Shown here in pieces: positions 34,504 through 43,265 of a stretch of DNA of 58,252 bases. Each line of letters starts with the position of its first letter. Within the stretch, counting starts at the first letter, position 1. The stretch covers positions 1 through 58,252 of the forward strand of contig JAEZKZ010000078.1 of NCBI GenBank assembly GCA_023415305.1, read 5' to 3'. The position numbers and the translations under genes are program-made. Origin of the DNA: Bacillota bacterium. Lineage in GTDB: Bacteria; Bacillota; Clostridia; Acetivibrionales; DSM-1351. Below the pieces are notes generated by a model. That model was given only the letters and a program-made list of their open reading frames with translations. It did no database searches and was not told the DNA's origin.

Positions 34504-36486
34504 TTAGCTTACATCAATCATGTCCAGATATTTGCTGCCGTTTTCCTCTATGAAAAGCTTTCTGCCAGGCAAATTGTCTCCCAGAAGCACGTCAAACATT
34601 TGTGCCGTATATTCGACTTCGGTAGGAGTTACCTTAATAAGTCTGCGGGTCTCCGGACTCATGGTTGTAAGCCACATCATCTCAGGCTCATTCTCACCAA
34701 GCCCTTTTGACCGTTGTATTGAAAACTTTTTACCCTCAAGCTTTGATAGTATATCTGCCTTTTCCTTTTCGGAATACGCGAAATAGCTTTTTCCCTTGCA
34801 GCTTATCTCAAATAGTGGAGATTCAGCTATAAAAACCTTACCTTCCTGAAGCAGGGTAGGTACAAGTCTGTATAGCATGGTAAGTATAAGTGTCCTTATC
34901 TGGAAGCCGTCTACATCGGCATCGGTACAAATTATGACCTTATTCCACCTGAGATTATCTAAATCAAAGGTGTTAAGCTCCTTGTTATGTTTGGATTTGA
35001 TTTCAACCCCACACCCTAGAACCTTTAGCAGATCAACAATAATTTCATTTTTAAATATGCTGTCATAATCCGCTTTAAGACAATTTAGAATCTTACCTCT
35101 GACAGGCATAATAGCCTGAAACTCGGCGTCACGGCCAAGTTTGCAGGAACCAAGTGCGGAGTCACCCTCCACTATATATATTTCTCTTTTTGACAAATCT
35201 TTTGTTCTACAATCAACAAACTTCTTTACTCTGTTGGAAATGTCCACATTTCCGCTAAGTTTTTTCTTAATGTTGATTCTGGTTTTTTCAGCAGTTTCCC
35301 TGCTTCGCTTGTTAACCAAAACCTGTTCTATTATTTTATCACTTTCAACCTTGTTCTCAATAAAATACACTTCCAACTGCTGTCTCAGAAATTCGGTCAT
35401 TGTTTCCTGAATAAATTTATTGGTAATAGACTTTTTGGTCTGATTTTCATAACTTGTAACAGTCGAGAAGGAATTAACCACCAGAATCAAACTGTCTTCT
35501 ACGTCCGCAAAGGTAATTTTAGCTTCATCCTTGGTATATTTGCCCCTGGCCTTTATGCATTTGTCTATTTCATAAACCAATGCATTCTTGACAGCCTTGT
35601 CAGGGGCACCTCCATATTCAAGAAAACTTGAATTATGGTAGTATTCCAGAAGATTTGTCTGATTATTAAAGCAGAAGGCAATCTGCATTTTTACCTTGTA
35701 CTCTGGCTTGTCCTCCCTGTCACGACCTCTTGTAGCAGTTTCATAGAATTGAACATCAGTAAAGCCATTATCTTTATTGATTTCCTTTATGTAATCGACT
35801 ATACCGTTTTCATAGCAGTATATAAATGTCTCACCCGACTCCTCATCCTTAAGTATGAAACGAAGTCCGGCGTTTACCACTGCCTGCTTTTTTAGAACAG
35901 TTTGAAAATATTCCAGAGGAATGTTTATATCGGTAAATACATCAATATCAGGTTTCCATTTCTGAATTGTGGAAGTTTGCTCATATTTGCATTTTTCCTT
36001 GTTGAGCCCGCCTATGTTTTCACCCTTTTCAAAGTGAAGCTGATATTTATGTCCATCTCTGAATACAGTAACATCAAAATATTCAGAGCTGTATTGAGTT
36101 GCGCATGCACCAAGACCATTTAAACCAAGACTGTATTCGTAGTTTTCACCGGAGTTGTTCTGGTACTTACCTCCCGCGTACAATTCGCAGTAAACCAGCT
36201 CCCAGTTGTATCGCTCCTCCTTGGTGTTGTAATCAACTGGCAAGCCTCTTCCCCAGTCCTGTATCATTATAGAATGGTCAACAAACCTGGTAACTTCGAT
36301 AACATTACCGTGTCCTTCCCTGGCCTCGTCGATTGAGTTTGACAGAATTTCGAAGAAAGAATGCTGACAACCATCCAGACCATCTGATCCAAATATAACG
36401 CCCGGACGCAGCCTTACTCTGTCTGCACCTTTTAAGGATGAAATACTCTCATTGCCATATTCAGTCTTTCTGGTATCTTTTGTCAT
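34504..36486 (-). CDS. parE: Type II topoisomerase subunit B, ParE-like
   Basis: At 660 residues it has the GHKL ATPase (EILSNSIDEAREG, then QDWGRGLPVDYN), the transducer domain, and a TOPRIM domain with EGDSALGSCKLGRD and the acidic TDADVDG triad. QRSKGLGENEPEMMW follows near residue 605. The PVRGKILNC motif replaces the usual PLRGKILN. It forms a two-gene unit with the A subunit and drives ATP-dependent strand passage. No second gyrB is visible here. Confidence 0.88.
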   Translation of the reverse strand: MTKDTRKTEYGNESISSLKGADRVRLRPGVIFGSDGLDGCQHSFFEILSNSIDEAREGHGNVIEVTRFVDHSIMIQDWGRGLPVDYNTKEERYNWELVYCELYAGGKYQNNSGENYEYSLGLNGLGACATQYSSEYFDVTVFRDGHKYQLHFEKGENIGGLNKEKCKYEQTSTIQKWKPDIDVFTDINIPLEYFQTVLKKQAVVNAGLRFILKDEESGETFIYCYENGIVDYIKEINKDNGFTDVQFYETATRGRDREDKPEYKVKMQIAFCFNNQTNLLEYYHNSSFLEYGGAPDKAVKNALVYEIDKCIKARGKYTKDEAKITFADVEDSLILVVNSFSTVTSYENQTKKSITNKFIQETMTEFLRQQLEVYFIENKVESDKIIEQVLVNKRSRETAEKTRINIKKKLSGNVDISNRVKKFVDCRTKDLSKREIYIVEGDSALGSCKLGRDAEFQAIMPVRGKILNCLKADYDSIFKNEIIVDLLKVLGCGVEIKSKHNKELNTFDLDNLRWNKVIICTDADVDGFQIRTLILTMLYRLVPTLLQEGKVFIAESPLFEISCKGKSYFAYSEKEKADILSKLEGKKFSIQRSKGLGENEPEMMWLTTMSPETRRLIKVTPTEVEYTAQMFDVLLGDNLPGRKLFIEENGSKYLDMIDVS

Positions 36487-36648
36487 TAGTTACTCCTCCG
36501 TTTTTATTGTTCCTTAACATTATTTATCAAACTAGTGTTCTCTGTCAAGTTATTTTGCTGTTTCAACGACTGCCGGGTATCGAATGCTGAAGAACAAGTA
36601 AAGTAAAAAGGTGTAACTATTGCAAAGAAAAATAATTAAACGAATTAA

Positions 36649-36680
36649 AAATGCACATTCCAAAACTGAATGTGCGGTAA
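36649..36680 (-). terminator. Terminator hairpin of the GCACAT type
   Basis: On the minus strand GCACATTC (36668-36675) pairs with GAATGTGC (36653-36660), then ATTTTTAA. It is followed by parE at lower coordinates. Similar CCGCACAT hairpins occur at 38764-38787 and 40165-40187. Confidence 0.8.
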
Positions 36681-36774
36681 TAGGATGATTCTTGATATAA
36701 AAATAATCTCAACTACAAATTGGAATTTGTAGCTTCATAATATATGTTCGTAATAGACAGTGCGATTCACTTAT

Positions 36775-36950
36775 ATAATAAACTAGCAGGAATAAGTCTG
36801 AATGCTCATTTGAGGATTTACACCCCGTTTGTCAACGTAAGCGTATTGCCCATGAGCACAGCAGATTGTCGCACCACTTTTTAGTGGATAGCACGTGTAG
36901 CATAGTTTGTATTATCTCGGGCAATTCTCCTGCTATATTTTCAACTTGGA
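36775..36950 (-). pseudogene. 3' fragment of a DinB-like gene, duplicate of 38157 gene
   Basis: About 170 bases match the end and downstream flank of the DinB-like gene (38123-38290) at high identity, including CACCCCGTTTGTCAACGTAA and GCCCATGAGCACAGCAGATT. A one-base loss in the run of T at the ACCACTTTTT site and the missing 5' part make it non-functional. It ends next to the IS110 remnant, so an insertion probably split an ancestral copy. Confidence 0.85.
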
Positions 36951-36963
36951 GTTGATTATCATG

Positions 36964-37198
36964 AAAGATTTTATTAGCATTATGCTGTGGCCTCTATGTC
37001 CTTAAAGATTAAATTGTTGCTTGTGTACTTTCTGGACCAATTGGTAAACCAACCAAATCCGAAATTCGTGAATTTACAACATTAATACCTGATATGCAGA
37101 CTCTTAAAGAATGGCTTGTATCTCTTAACTGTCGTTATGTTGCAATGGAAACCACTGGTGTCTATTGGCAACCAATCTATGAAATCTTAGAACAGTAA
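36964..37198 (+). pseudogene. IS110-family transposase remnant, N-terminal part
   Basis: The frame reads LALCCGLYVLKD, a stop, then IVACVLSGPIGKPTKSEIRE and on to VAMETTGVYWQPIYEILEQ before a stop. It matches the start of IS110 DEDD transposases, but the first catalytic Asp is Tyr, the following His is Leu, and the Lys of HKDK is a nonsense codon. Only about 75 of some 400 residues remain. It is a dead relic. Confidence 0.8.
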
Positions 37199-37242
37199 AA
37201 AGGGGGTATTTCCTGCCAAAGAACATCATTTTTTTTCATCAT
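37199..37242 (-). pseudogene. 5' fragment of an unrecognised gene truncated at the IS110 relic
   Basis: ATG at 37242, preceded by GGAGGAAAGGTTTT, starts a frame MMKKNDVLWQEIPP that runs into the IS110 relic and loses sense. A strong ribosome site with no gene behind it implies a truncated gene. From 37243 to 37427 I see nothing further. Confidence 0.45.
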
Positions 37243-37427
37243 AAAACCTTTCCTCCAATCAAAAACTAATAATTTATATCTACTGACACAAGCAAAAACA
37301 CTGATATATATGCTTCTTTTATAAGGTATCATTTCAATTTAACCTGACTACACTTTGTCATAATATTATCAATCATTATCGCTCTATTCGCTTTCAAAAA
37401 TTGCATCCCAAAAATTGTAATCTATAG

Positions 37428-37886
37428 CTATTCCATATCTATAAATTTTGTTACCTTGTCAATAAAAAGTATTCCATCCAGATGATCTATTTCATGACAT
37501 AAACACTTTGCCAAATCGTCTTCTCCTGTTATTATAATCTCTTCTCCTCTTTCATTTAATGCTTTTACTTTAACCTTCGCTGGCCTTATTACTTTACCCC
37601 ATTTACCTGGTATGCTCAAGCATCCTTCAATAACTTCTTGACCTCCCTCTGATTCAATTATTTGGGGATTGATCAAGTATTTCGTACCCTGTCCCATATC
37701 TATCACAACCGCCCTTCTTAAAACACCAATTTGCGGCGCCGCTATTGCCGCCCCATTTTCTGAGTTATGTAATGTGTCTGCCATATCTTTAAGCAAAGTT
37801 AAAACCCTATCATCAATTTTTTCTATCGTCCTACTCTTTTTTCTCAGTATATCATCACCTAAAAGCAGTAAATTTCTTAATGCCAT
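37428..37886 (-). CDS. def: Peptide deformylase
   Basis: All three motifs of the metal site are present in 152 residues: GAAIAAPQIG, EGCLSIPG and HEIDHLDG. The enzyme removes the formyl group from nascent proteins. The first motif has Ala-Ile where most have Gly-Leu or Gly-Val. The ATG follows GGAGG. The gene stands alone in an accessory stretch, unlike the usual fmt-linked copy, so it may be an extra one. Confidence 0.93.
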   Translation of the reverse strand: MALRNLLLLGDDILRKKSRTIEKIDDRVLTLLKDMADTLHNSENGAAIAAPQIGVLRRAVVIDMGQGTKYLINPQIIESEGGQEVIEGCLSIPGKWGKVIRPAKVKVKALNERGEEIIITGEDDLAKCLCHEIDHLDGILFIDKVTKFIDME

Positions 37887-38156
37887 TTTAAAGCCTCCAT
37901 CTCTTTATAAAAAAATTATCGTACTATTTAGAGCTAATTAATTCTAATGATCTATATTAGCCCCTACCCAATTATGAAAATAAACAAACACATTAAATAC
38001 TATATATGGAATTTAATATTTTTTCAATCAGTACTTTGTTGCTATCCAAACCATGATCGGTTAACGCAGCAGCTAATGAAAATAGGTAGTAGTCGCTGTT
38101 CTAGAGTTCGTCTTATTTCTGTTATAAAATAAACTGGCAAGAATAAGTTTAAATAA

Positions 38157-38570
38157 TCATTGGAGGATTTGCACCCCGTTTGTCAACGTAATCGTATTGC
38201 CCATGAGCACAGCAGATTGTCGCACCACTTTTTTAGTGAATAGCACGTGTAGCATAGTCCGTATTATCTCTGGTAACTCTCCTGCTATCGAATGAAAATA
38301 GCTCTGTAGCTCCTCTTTTGTAAGTACTTTGTCACTGTTTACAGATAAGGAATTTAATTCATCTACATGAAAATCTGGTTCATCAAAAATAAATGGATTT
38401 ATAAACCATTGGTCAAGAGAATGTAACATATGATATACATGCTTCGAAATTGTCATATCCGAAAATTCTGGAATTATATGTATATCCCTCACTTCATCAA
38501 AAGTAATCTGTATATTATTAAATAAAACATTTGTCTGTCGTTTTATCATCTCAACTAAATCCTTGTTCAT
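38157..38570 (-). CDS. DinB-like four-helix protein
   Basis: The 137-residue product has SKHVYHMLHSLDQWFINPF, resembling the DinB/YfiT helix that carries a metal-binding His, and a helical C-terminal part. Function of such proteins is mostly unknown; some are thiol transferases. The ATG at 38570 follows TGGAGCGG; the 38612 start has no ribosome site. A damaged copy of its 3' part lies at 36775-36950. The gap 37887-38156 holds only short coding-like debris. Confidence 0.6.
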   Translation of the reverse strand: MNKDLVEMIKRQTNVLFNNIQITFDEVRDIHIIPEFSDMTISKHVYHMLHSLDQWFINPFIFDEPDFHVDELNSLSVNSDKVLTKEELQSYFHSIAGELPEIIRTMLHVLFTKKVVRQSAVLMGNTITLTNGVQILQ

Positions 38571-38755
38571 ACCGACCGCTCCAATCAAATTTTTTACAGA
38601 TTGAACTAGCATTATTACATTTAATACTATATCTGGAATATAACTAAGTCAAGTTTCTTACAGCCAATGTTATGTATAATTTTTGTTAAAAATGAAGCAT
38701 GACAACACTATGTATTTATCGACGCTTTATTCTTATTTTGCGCTCTAATTTGGAC

Positions 38756-38790
38756 ATAAGAACGCACATCATTTTAGCTGAATGTGCGGT
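38756..38790 (-). terminator. Terminator hairpin of the GCACAT type
   Basis: On the minus strand CGCACAT (38782-38788) pairs with ATGTGCG (38763-38769), then TTCTTATG. It ends the serine hydrolase gene and resembles the hairpins at 36653 and 40165. Confidence 0.7.
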
Positions 38791-38874
38791 TTAGTTAGAT
38801 TAAAGTGTAAATGTTACTACTGAATAACTAAATGTATAGCATCCCTTTCAAAATTTAATACTACCCTTCATATG

Positions 38875-39876
38875 TCATTTCATAACTGCTGGAATAATGT
38901 ATTTACCCACTATCGTCTTGTTCTCTAAATGTGGACCCTGTAAATCTGATGTAATAACTGTAACAATGTCTAAATCCGGGATTACATAAATCAACTGTCC
39001 TCCGAATCCAAAGGCATAATAAGCAGAATAGTCTTCAATCTTTGTAATCCACCAGAGATATCCGTACCTATCTCCACCTGGCGCTCCTCCCTCAGTTTGC
39101 TCAGTAGTTGATTGTTTAATCCATTCAATCGGTATGATTTGTTTATTCTTCCATTTCCCTTTATTTAGATACAGCTGGCCAAACTTTGCCATATCCCTTG
39201 TTCTTAGGGTAAGTTCTGCACAACCGATATTATTACCATGGCTATCCGTAGGCCATGTAAAATTATTAATACCTAATTCGCTAAATAGGTATTCACAAGC
39301 ATAATCACTCGCCCTTACCCTACAAACCTTTGAAAGTACAACTGACAGCATGTGCACTCCAGGATCATTATAATTAAATTTATGACCTGGTTCTGACTCC
39401 AAATTTTCTGTAAATAACCCTTGAATAGGATTATCAAATTGTATCCACTGCAGCCAATGCATGTATGCCATAAAATCATATGGAATCCCCGAGGTCATTG
39501 TAAGCAGATGCTTTAAGGAGATACTATTTATTCTTGCATCCATTTCCGAAGTCACGTATTCAGGGAATAGATCCACAACCTTAACCTCAATATCCTGTAA
39601 ATCACCTTCTTTAATTGCAATCCCAATTAATGCTGATAAAATACTTTTTGTTGCAGATCTTATTTGATGAAGTGAATCTACCGTAGCCCCATTATAGTAC
39701 TCCTCAAATATAATATTTCCATGTCTTAAAACAATCGCACTTGTTATGTGCGAAAACTTATTTTTTATATCTTCATGAAGTTCTTTCATCAGTAGAGAAT
39801 TTATACCATTATCTTCAGGATTAGTTTTCTTTAACATAGTTTCAGTAATATAGTCTATTCTTGTTTCCAAATTCAC
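38875..39876 (-). CDS. Serine hydrolase, class C beta-lactamase fold
   Basis: The catalytic SATK (in HQIRSATKSILSALIG) and the YND motif (KFNYNDPGVHML) mark the beta-lactamase/penicillin-binding-like serine hydrolases. No signal peptide is seen, so it is probably cytoplasmic, and the substrate could be an ester or a peptide. The start is GTG. The one at 39876 has AAGG at good spacing and is preferred over the GTG at 39882, which overlaps the ribosome site. Single gene with its own terminator. Confidence 0.82.
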   Translation of the reverse strand: MNLETRIDYITETMLKKTNPEDNGINSLLMKELHEDIKNKFSHITSAIVLRHGNIIFEEYYNGATVDSLHQIRSATKSILSALIGIAIKEGDLQDIEVKVVDLFPEYVTSEMDARINSISLKHLLTMTSGIPYDFMAYMHWLQWIQFDNPIQGLFTENLESEPGHKFNYNDPGVHMLSVVLSKVCRVRASDYACEYLFSELGINNFTWPTDSHGNNIGCAELTLRTRDMAKFGQLYLNKGKWKNKQIIPIEWIKQSTTEQTEGGAPGGDRYGYLWWITKIEDYSAYYAFGFGGQLIYVIPDLDIVTVITSDLQGPHLENKTIVGKYIIPAVMK

Positions 39877-40084
39877 GCCCACCTTAACATTTTATTAGTT
39901 GATAATAATAAACTTATATGTATTATGTTTATGTTTAGTATAAACATTATATGCAAATCTTGTCAATAAAATAGGTGCAATTGAGCAAACTATTCTGAAC
40001 CTTTTCGCACCACTATGTTAATACACTACTGATTCAAAAACAATTGATTACATATAATACTGAATCTAAAAAATTACTATGTCA

Positions 40085-40200
40085 AGTTTCACTCAATTAC
40101 CGCACTATTCAGTTTCCAAAGTTCAACTTTCCGTCGCAATAGACTAATTTCGTGCAACAAAAAAGCACATCCCATTAACAGATGTGCGGTAAAAATTTTC
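40085..40200 (-). repeat. Junction repeat of the accessory stretch, copy A, with terminator
   Basis: On the minus strand the order is: terminator GCACATC (40181-40187) with GATGTGC (40165-40171) and TTTTTTG, then AAATTAGTCTATTGCG, then TTGAACTTTGGAAACTG and AATAGTGCGGTA. The last part recurs with three differences at 40743-40775, and the AATTAG part recurs at 38735-38760. The rest of the 39877-40213 gap shows nothing else. Confidence 0.65.
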
Positions 40201-40213
40201 TATTACTAGCTGT

Positions 40214-40735
40214 TTATTTGTTGTTGTTTTCAAAACGGCTTAAATTTTCCACGGCCCTTTTTCTCACTTTCTCACTCTTATCACAGCAAAGCAAGTTCAA
40301 TATATCTAATCTACTTGTTTCCCTTGCCAGAACTTTTCTAAATTGCATAGAAACAAGTGAGTTTTGCATTGCCCGCATAACCGGTTCGATAGATAACTTA
40401 GAATTGTTACAGACCTTTATACCTGCTTCAAACCCTATCTGGTGGCCTCTTCCATTATCAAGTACAGGTATTATCTTATGTAATAATAATTCTAAAATAT
40501 CGTTAGTTACATTTGGATTTTCTGCCATTGCAAGTGCAATTTCTTGATTCCGATAACTTTCCATTATGCTTGGAATTAAGCCTTTTAAGGTTATAGGTGA
40601 AGTGTTTCGATTTTTAGCCACCGCAACCTTTAAAAAGGAGTACTCCTTTGATAAAATATAATCTAGTTCCTCAGACGGTGTTTCTTCTGATTGTGCTGAA
40701 TCAAGTAAGTCTTTTGGAGTATGGTATATTTTCAT
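40214..40735 (-). CDS. HEAT-like / variant leucine-rich repeat protein
   Basis: The 173-residue protein is a run of helix pairs of about 28-45 residues with patterns such as KVAVAKNRNTSPITLKGLI, ALAMAENPNVTNDILELLL and KVLARETSRLDILNLLCC. This looks like a helical solenoid of the variant leucine-rich or HEAT class. No catalytic motif is seen, so protein binding is likely. GAGGGG lies before the ATG, inside junction repeat copy B. Confidence 0.55.
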   Translation of the reverse strand: MKIYHTPKDLLDSAQSEETPSEELDYILSKEYSFLKVAVAKNRNTSPITLKGLIPSIMESYRNQEIALAMAENPNVTNDILELLLHKIIPVLDNGRGHQIGFEAGIKVCNNSKLSIEPVMRAMQNSLVSMQFRKVLARETSRLDILNLLCCDKSEKVRKRAVENLSRFENNNK

Positions 40736-40737
40736 AA

Positions 40738-40830
40738 TTCCCCTCTACCGCACTATTCAGTTACCATAGTTCAAATATCTTAATGCTCTATCCCGCTATA
40801 TTGTGAACTAAATTGGCATAAAAAATACTG
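40738..40830 (-). repeat. Junction repeat of the accessory stretch, copy B
   Basis: On the minus strand TTTTTTATGCCAATTTAG is followed by TTCACAATATAGCGGG, and then TTGAACTATGGTAACTG with AATAGTGCGGTAGAGGGG, which supplies the ribosome site of the next gene. It aligns with copy A over both ends. Confidence 0.6.
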
Positions 40831-40842
40831 TGTTTTCTTTAT

Positions 40843-41391
40843 TTATCTTTTATATGTCTTTTTTGTTATTGCATAAAGATTACTATCTTGTAACCCTGAG
40901 TTACAAAAATAATAATCTTTAGCATGACCCTCCAAAATCATTCCGACTTTTTCTAAAACTCTACCTGAAGCTATATTGTTTACTGAATGGGTTGCCTCAA
41001 TCCTATTTAATCCGATATCGAAGAGCATGTACTGAATAACAGCATTAACAGCTTCTGTTGTATACCCTTTAGACCAATATGCTCTCTGTAGACAATACCC
41101 CATTAAAGCCTTTTGATGATAATCACTCACATTGACAATGCTTACAGAACCGATGAGTTCATTACCAAGTTGTATACCCCACTGGTATGTATGGTCAGAT
41201 TTGTATCCATCGAAAACTTCAATAATGTATCCCCGTGTATATTCTACACTTTGATGAGGTTCCCAACATTCATATTTACATACCTCTGGGTCACTCATCC
41301 ATTTATATACCATTTCTGCATCTTCAAGAAGTATCTTTCTCAAAAATAGTCTCTCAGTCATAATAGTCTTGGTACCTTTATGTTTTATCAT
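40843..41391 (-). CDS. GNAT N-acetyltransferase, RimJ/RimL type
   Basis: The 182-residue protein starts with TERLFLRKILLEDAEMVYKW and has the acetyl-CoA region LMGYCLQRAYWSKGYTTEAV, then LNRIEATHSVNNIASGRVLE. This is the pattern of RimJ/RimL-type acetyltransferases that act on protein N-termini or small amines. Substrate unknown. AAGGAG lies about 12 bases before the ATG. It is not closely similar to the GNAT at 41725, so they are not recent duplicates. Confidence 0.85.
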   Translation of the reverse strand: MIKHKGTKTIMTERLFLRKILLEDAEMVYKWMSDPEVCKYECWEPHQSVEYTRGYIIEVFDGYKSDHTYQWGIQLGNELIGSVSIVNVSDYHQKALMGYCLQRAYWSKGYTTEAVNAVIQYMLFDIGLNRIEATHSVNNIASGRVLEKVGMILEGHAKDYYFCNSGLQDSNLYAITKKTYKR

Positions 41392-41493
41392 AAATTACAT
41401 TGTCTCCTTCACATTATATATCAATCATAATTACATCAATTCTTTACTGTTATTATTTCTAATTTCAAAAAAAGTGCAGAATACCTTTCTCCT

Positions 41494-41580
41494 TTATGTC
41501 ATCAGGAAGTCATCAGGATTTCTTTCTATAACTTTTGATGATAATAATTCGATTGCTAATTCAAGATTTCTATTTGTCAT
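41494..41580 (-). CDS. Possible 28-residue small protein
   Basis: ATG at 41580 has a near-perfect ribosome site (GGAGGATAAAA) and opens MTNRNLELAIELLSSKVIER followed by NPDDFLMT and a stop. The Leu/Ile spacing gives an amphipathic helix. It is either a true short protein or the 5' end of a truncated gene. The rest of the 41392-41724 gap shows nothing. Confidence 0.4.
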   Translation of the reverse strand: MTNRNLELAIELLSSKVIERNPDDFLMT

Positions 41581-41724
41581 TTTTATCCTCCTATTCTTAA
41601 AACCTAGAAATTAATACCCAGCTTATCAAACATACCATTATCACCGCTTAAAGTGATACAAACCATTGAATATGATATAGCTTAGCTATTTTTATAAGTT
41701 TGTTTCGAAATTATTTATTTTCGT

Positions 41725-42252
41725 CTATTTTTCAGCCCCATAGAGGACATGTTTCCTCAGTTCACTTCCCTCCACAATGTTTGGATGCTCAAATTCCATG
41801 ATTTTTGACATTCCAATTTTCTTCATTACACTTTCAGACTGCAAATTAATGCTGGAGGTGAAGCTATATATTTTCTTTAATCCCAATGTATCAAATCCAT
41901 ATTTCAAACATGCCTTTGCCCCTTCTGTTGCATATCCATTCCCCCATGCACCATATTTAAGTCTCCAACCTATTTCAACACACGGAGTAAATGGAGAATC
42001 GAAGTTCGCCCAATGTAATCCGATAAAACCTATAAAGCTGTTATCCCGTTTGGTTTCAACTGCATAAAGACCATATCCGTAATTTTGGAATTCGTTTTGG
42101 ATTACATCGTAAAATTTATCAGTTTCCTCATCAGTCAGTATTTTAGTAAAATACTTCATAACTCTCGGATCTTTATTCATAATCCGAAATTCATCTAGAT
42201 CCGGGTCATTCCAGTCACGGAAGACCAACCTTTCTGTTTCAAAATACACCAT
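41725..42252 (-). CDS. GNAT N-acetyltransferase, RimJ/RimL type
   Basis: The 175-residue protein has ETERLVFRDWNDPDLDEFRI at the start, the acetyl-CoA motif EIGWRLKYGAWGNGYATEGA, and TSSINLQSESVMKKIGMSK. These match RimJ/RimL-like enzymes. Substrate unknown. The ATG at 42252 follows GGAGG by nine bases, whereas the 42291 start has none. It is the outermost gene of the accessory stretch. Confidence 0.87.
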   Translation of the reverse strand: MVYFETERLVFRDWNDPDLDEFRIMNKDPRVMKYFTKILTDEETDKFYDVIQNEFQNYGYGLYAVETKRDNSFIGFIGLHWANFDSPFTPCVEIGWRLKYGAWGNGYATEGAKACLKYGFDTLGLKKIYSFTSSINLQSESVMKKIGMSKIMEFEHPNIVEGSELRKHVLYGAEK

Positions 42253-42559
42253 GTTTTTTACCTCCGTTAAACTATCTCTCTTATAGTACAAGAATTCATT
42301 AGCAGACTTAATCTATACTATATATGGAAACATAGTAAAATTCAAGTAACCAAAATTTAATCACACTTCTTGCTGATATATGGATTTAAATAACCTATTA
42401 TGTAATAATTTTCAAATAAATCTAAATCCTTTTGAATAGTTCAGAATGGAAAATGTATGACAATAGATAATAATTATATTATAATAAAATTAAAAATCGA
42501 GGGTCAAAAAGTCACTTTATCCGGCACTCGTATGAATACATTATTTGGAGGATAGCCTC
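42253..42559. other. Gap without recognised feature
   Basis: This A/T-rich stretch separates two divergent genes and must hold both promoters. I see no hairpin, repeat or reading frame worth naming, apart from GGAGG at 42547-42551, which serves the gene at 42560. Confidence 0.6.
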
Positions 42560-43174
42560 ATGAAATTAAGAATTACTCGAAAAGATCTGGAGGAGCTAAC
42601 CCTAGAACAAAAGCAAAATCTCCGGGACCTGTGGATTCCGCATATTTATGATACTGTTGTCGCAACCATATGCGTGGATGCAGCTGAAGAAAGATTTGAA
42701 CAGATTACATACGTTGTAGGCGGAATAACACTATTAAAACATCACGATATGTTACTTTATGATCTAAAATTCATGGCGGATGACAGCTTTAAAGTAAAGG
42801 AAGAAGAAGCATATTCAGATAGTATTTCCTCTGACAGAATTGACGGATTAGATTCTGTAAACAATCCTTCTGTTGAAGACGATTCATCTGAAGATACAGA
42901 ATTTAATTTTGATGAAGATTTTAACTTTGAATTTCAACGCCCGGAGTCATATTCCAAACAGGATTGTCTTCCCCTCCTGGATATTGGCCAGATGATAGAT
43001 ATACTAGAGAGAAAGAATTATGGTAACGGAGATTTTTACCTTTCAGCCTCTATAGGAGATTATGTACTGGAAATGGGTAAGGCAGGCTTCTCCGGTTCAC
43101 TTCCTTATGATGAAAATAATAAGCAGTGCGAGCTTTGTGATATACTCTGGGAATCAATAAAAGTTTTAATTTAA
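42560..43174 (+). CDS. Unrecognised acidic protein
   Basis: The 204-residue product has an N-terminal helical part (TRKDLEELTLEQKQNLRDLW), a middle of about 60 residues very rich in Asp, Glu and Ser (SVEDDSSEDTEFNFDEDFNF), and a C-terminal part containing DIGQMIDILERKNYGNGDFY and two Cys (QCELCDILWE). No family is recognised. GGAGG precedes the ATG at 42560, which is preferred to the in-frame ATG at 42545. Confidence 0.65.
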   Translation: MKLRITRKDLEELTLEQKQNLRDLWIPHIYDTVVATICVDAAEERFEQITYVVGGITLLKHHDMLLYDLKFMADDSFKVKEEEAYSDSISSDRIDGLDSVNNPSVEDDSSEDTEFNFDEDFNFEFQRPESYSKQDCLPLLDIGQMIDILERKNYGNGDFYLSASIGDYVLEMGKAGFSGSLPYDENNKQCELCDILWESIKVLI

Positions 43175-43202
43175 TTTCCTAGACTTCAATAGCTGAAATA
43201 TT

Positions 43203-43238
43203 AAGGGATGTAAGTCTAAATGTACTTACATCCCTTTT
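43203..43238. terminator. Bidirectional terminator between convergent genes
   Basis: AAGGGATGTAAG (43203-43214) pairs with CTTACATCCCTT (43225-43236), followed by TT. It separates the acidic protein gene from the repeat lipoprotein gene. Confidence 0.9.
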
Positions 43239-43265
43239 ATAACACCTTATTAAATCCAAATAAAA

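Noticed and set aside
37947..38132. Coding-like stretch SLAAALTDHGLDSNKVLIEK on the minus strand
   Set aside because: It has no start, ribosome site or recognised family; noted only as possible gene debris.
36640..41600. Integron cassette array with attC sites
   Set aside because: Junctions lack the GTTRRRY core and its complement, and no tyrosine integrase gene is seen; kept only as cassette-like junctions.
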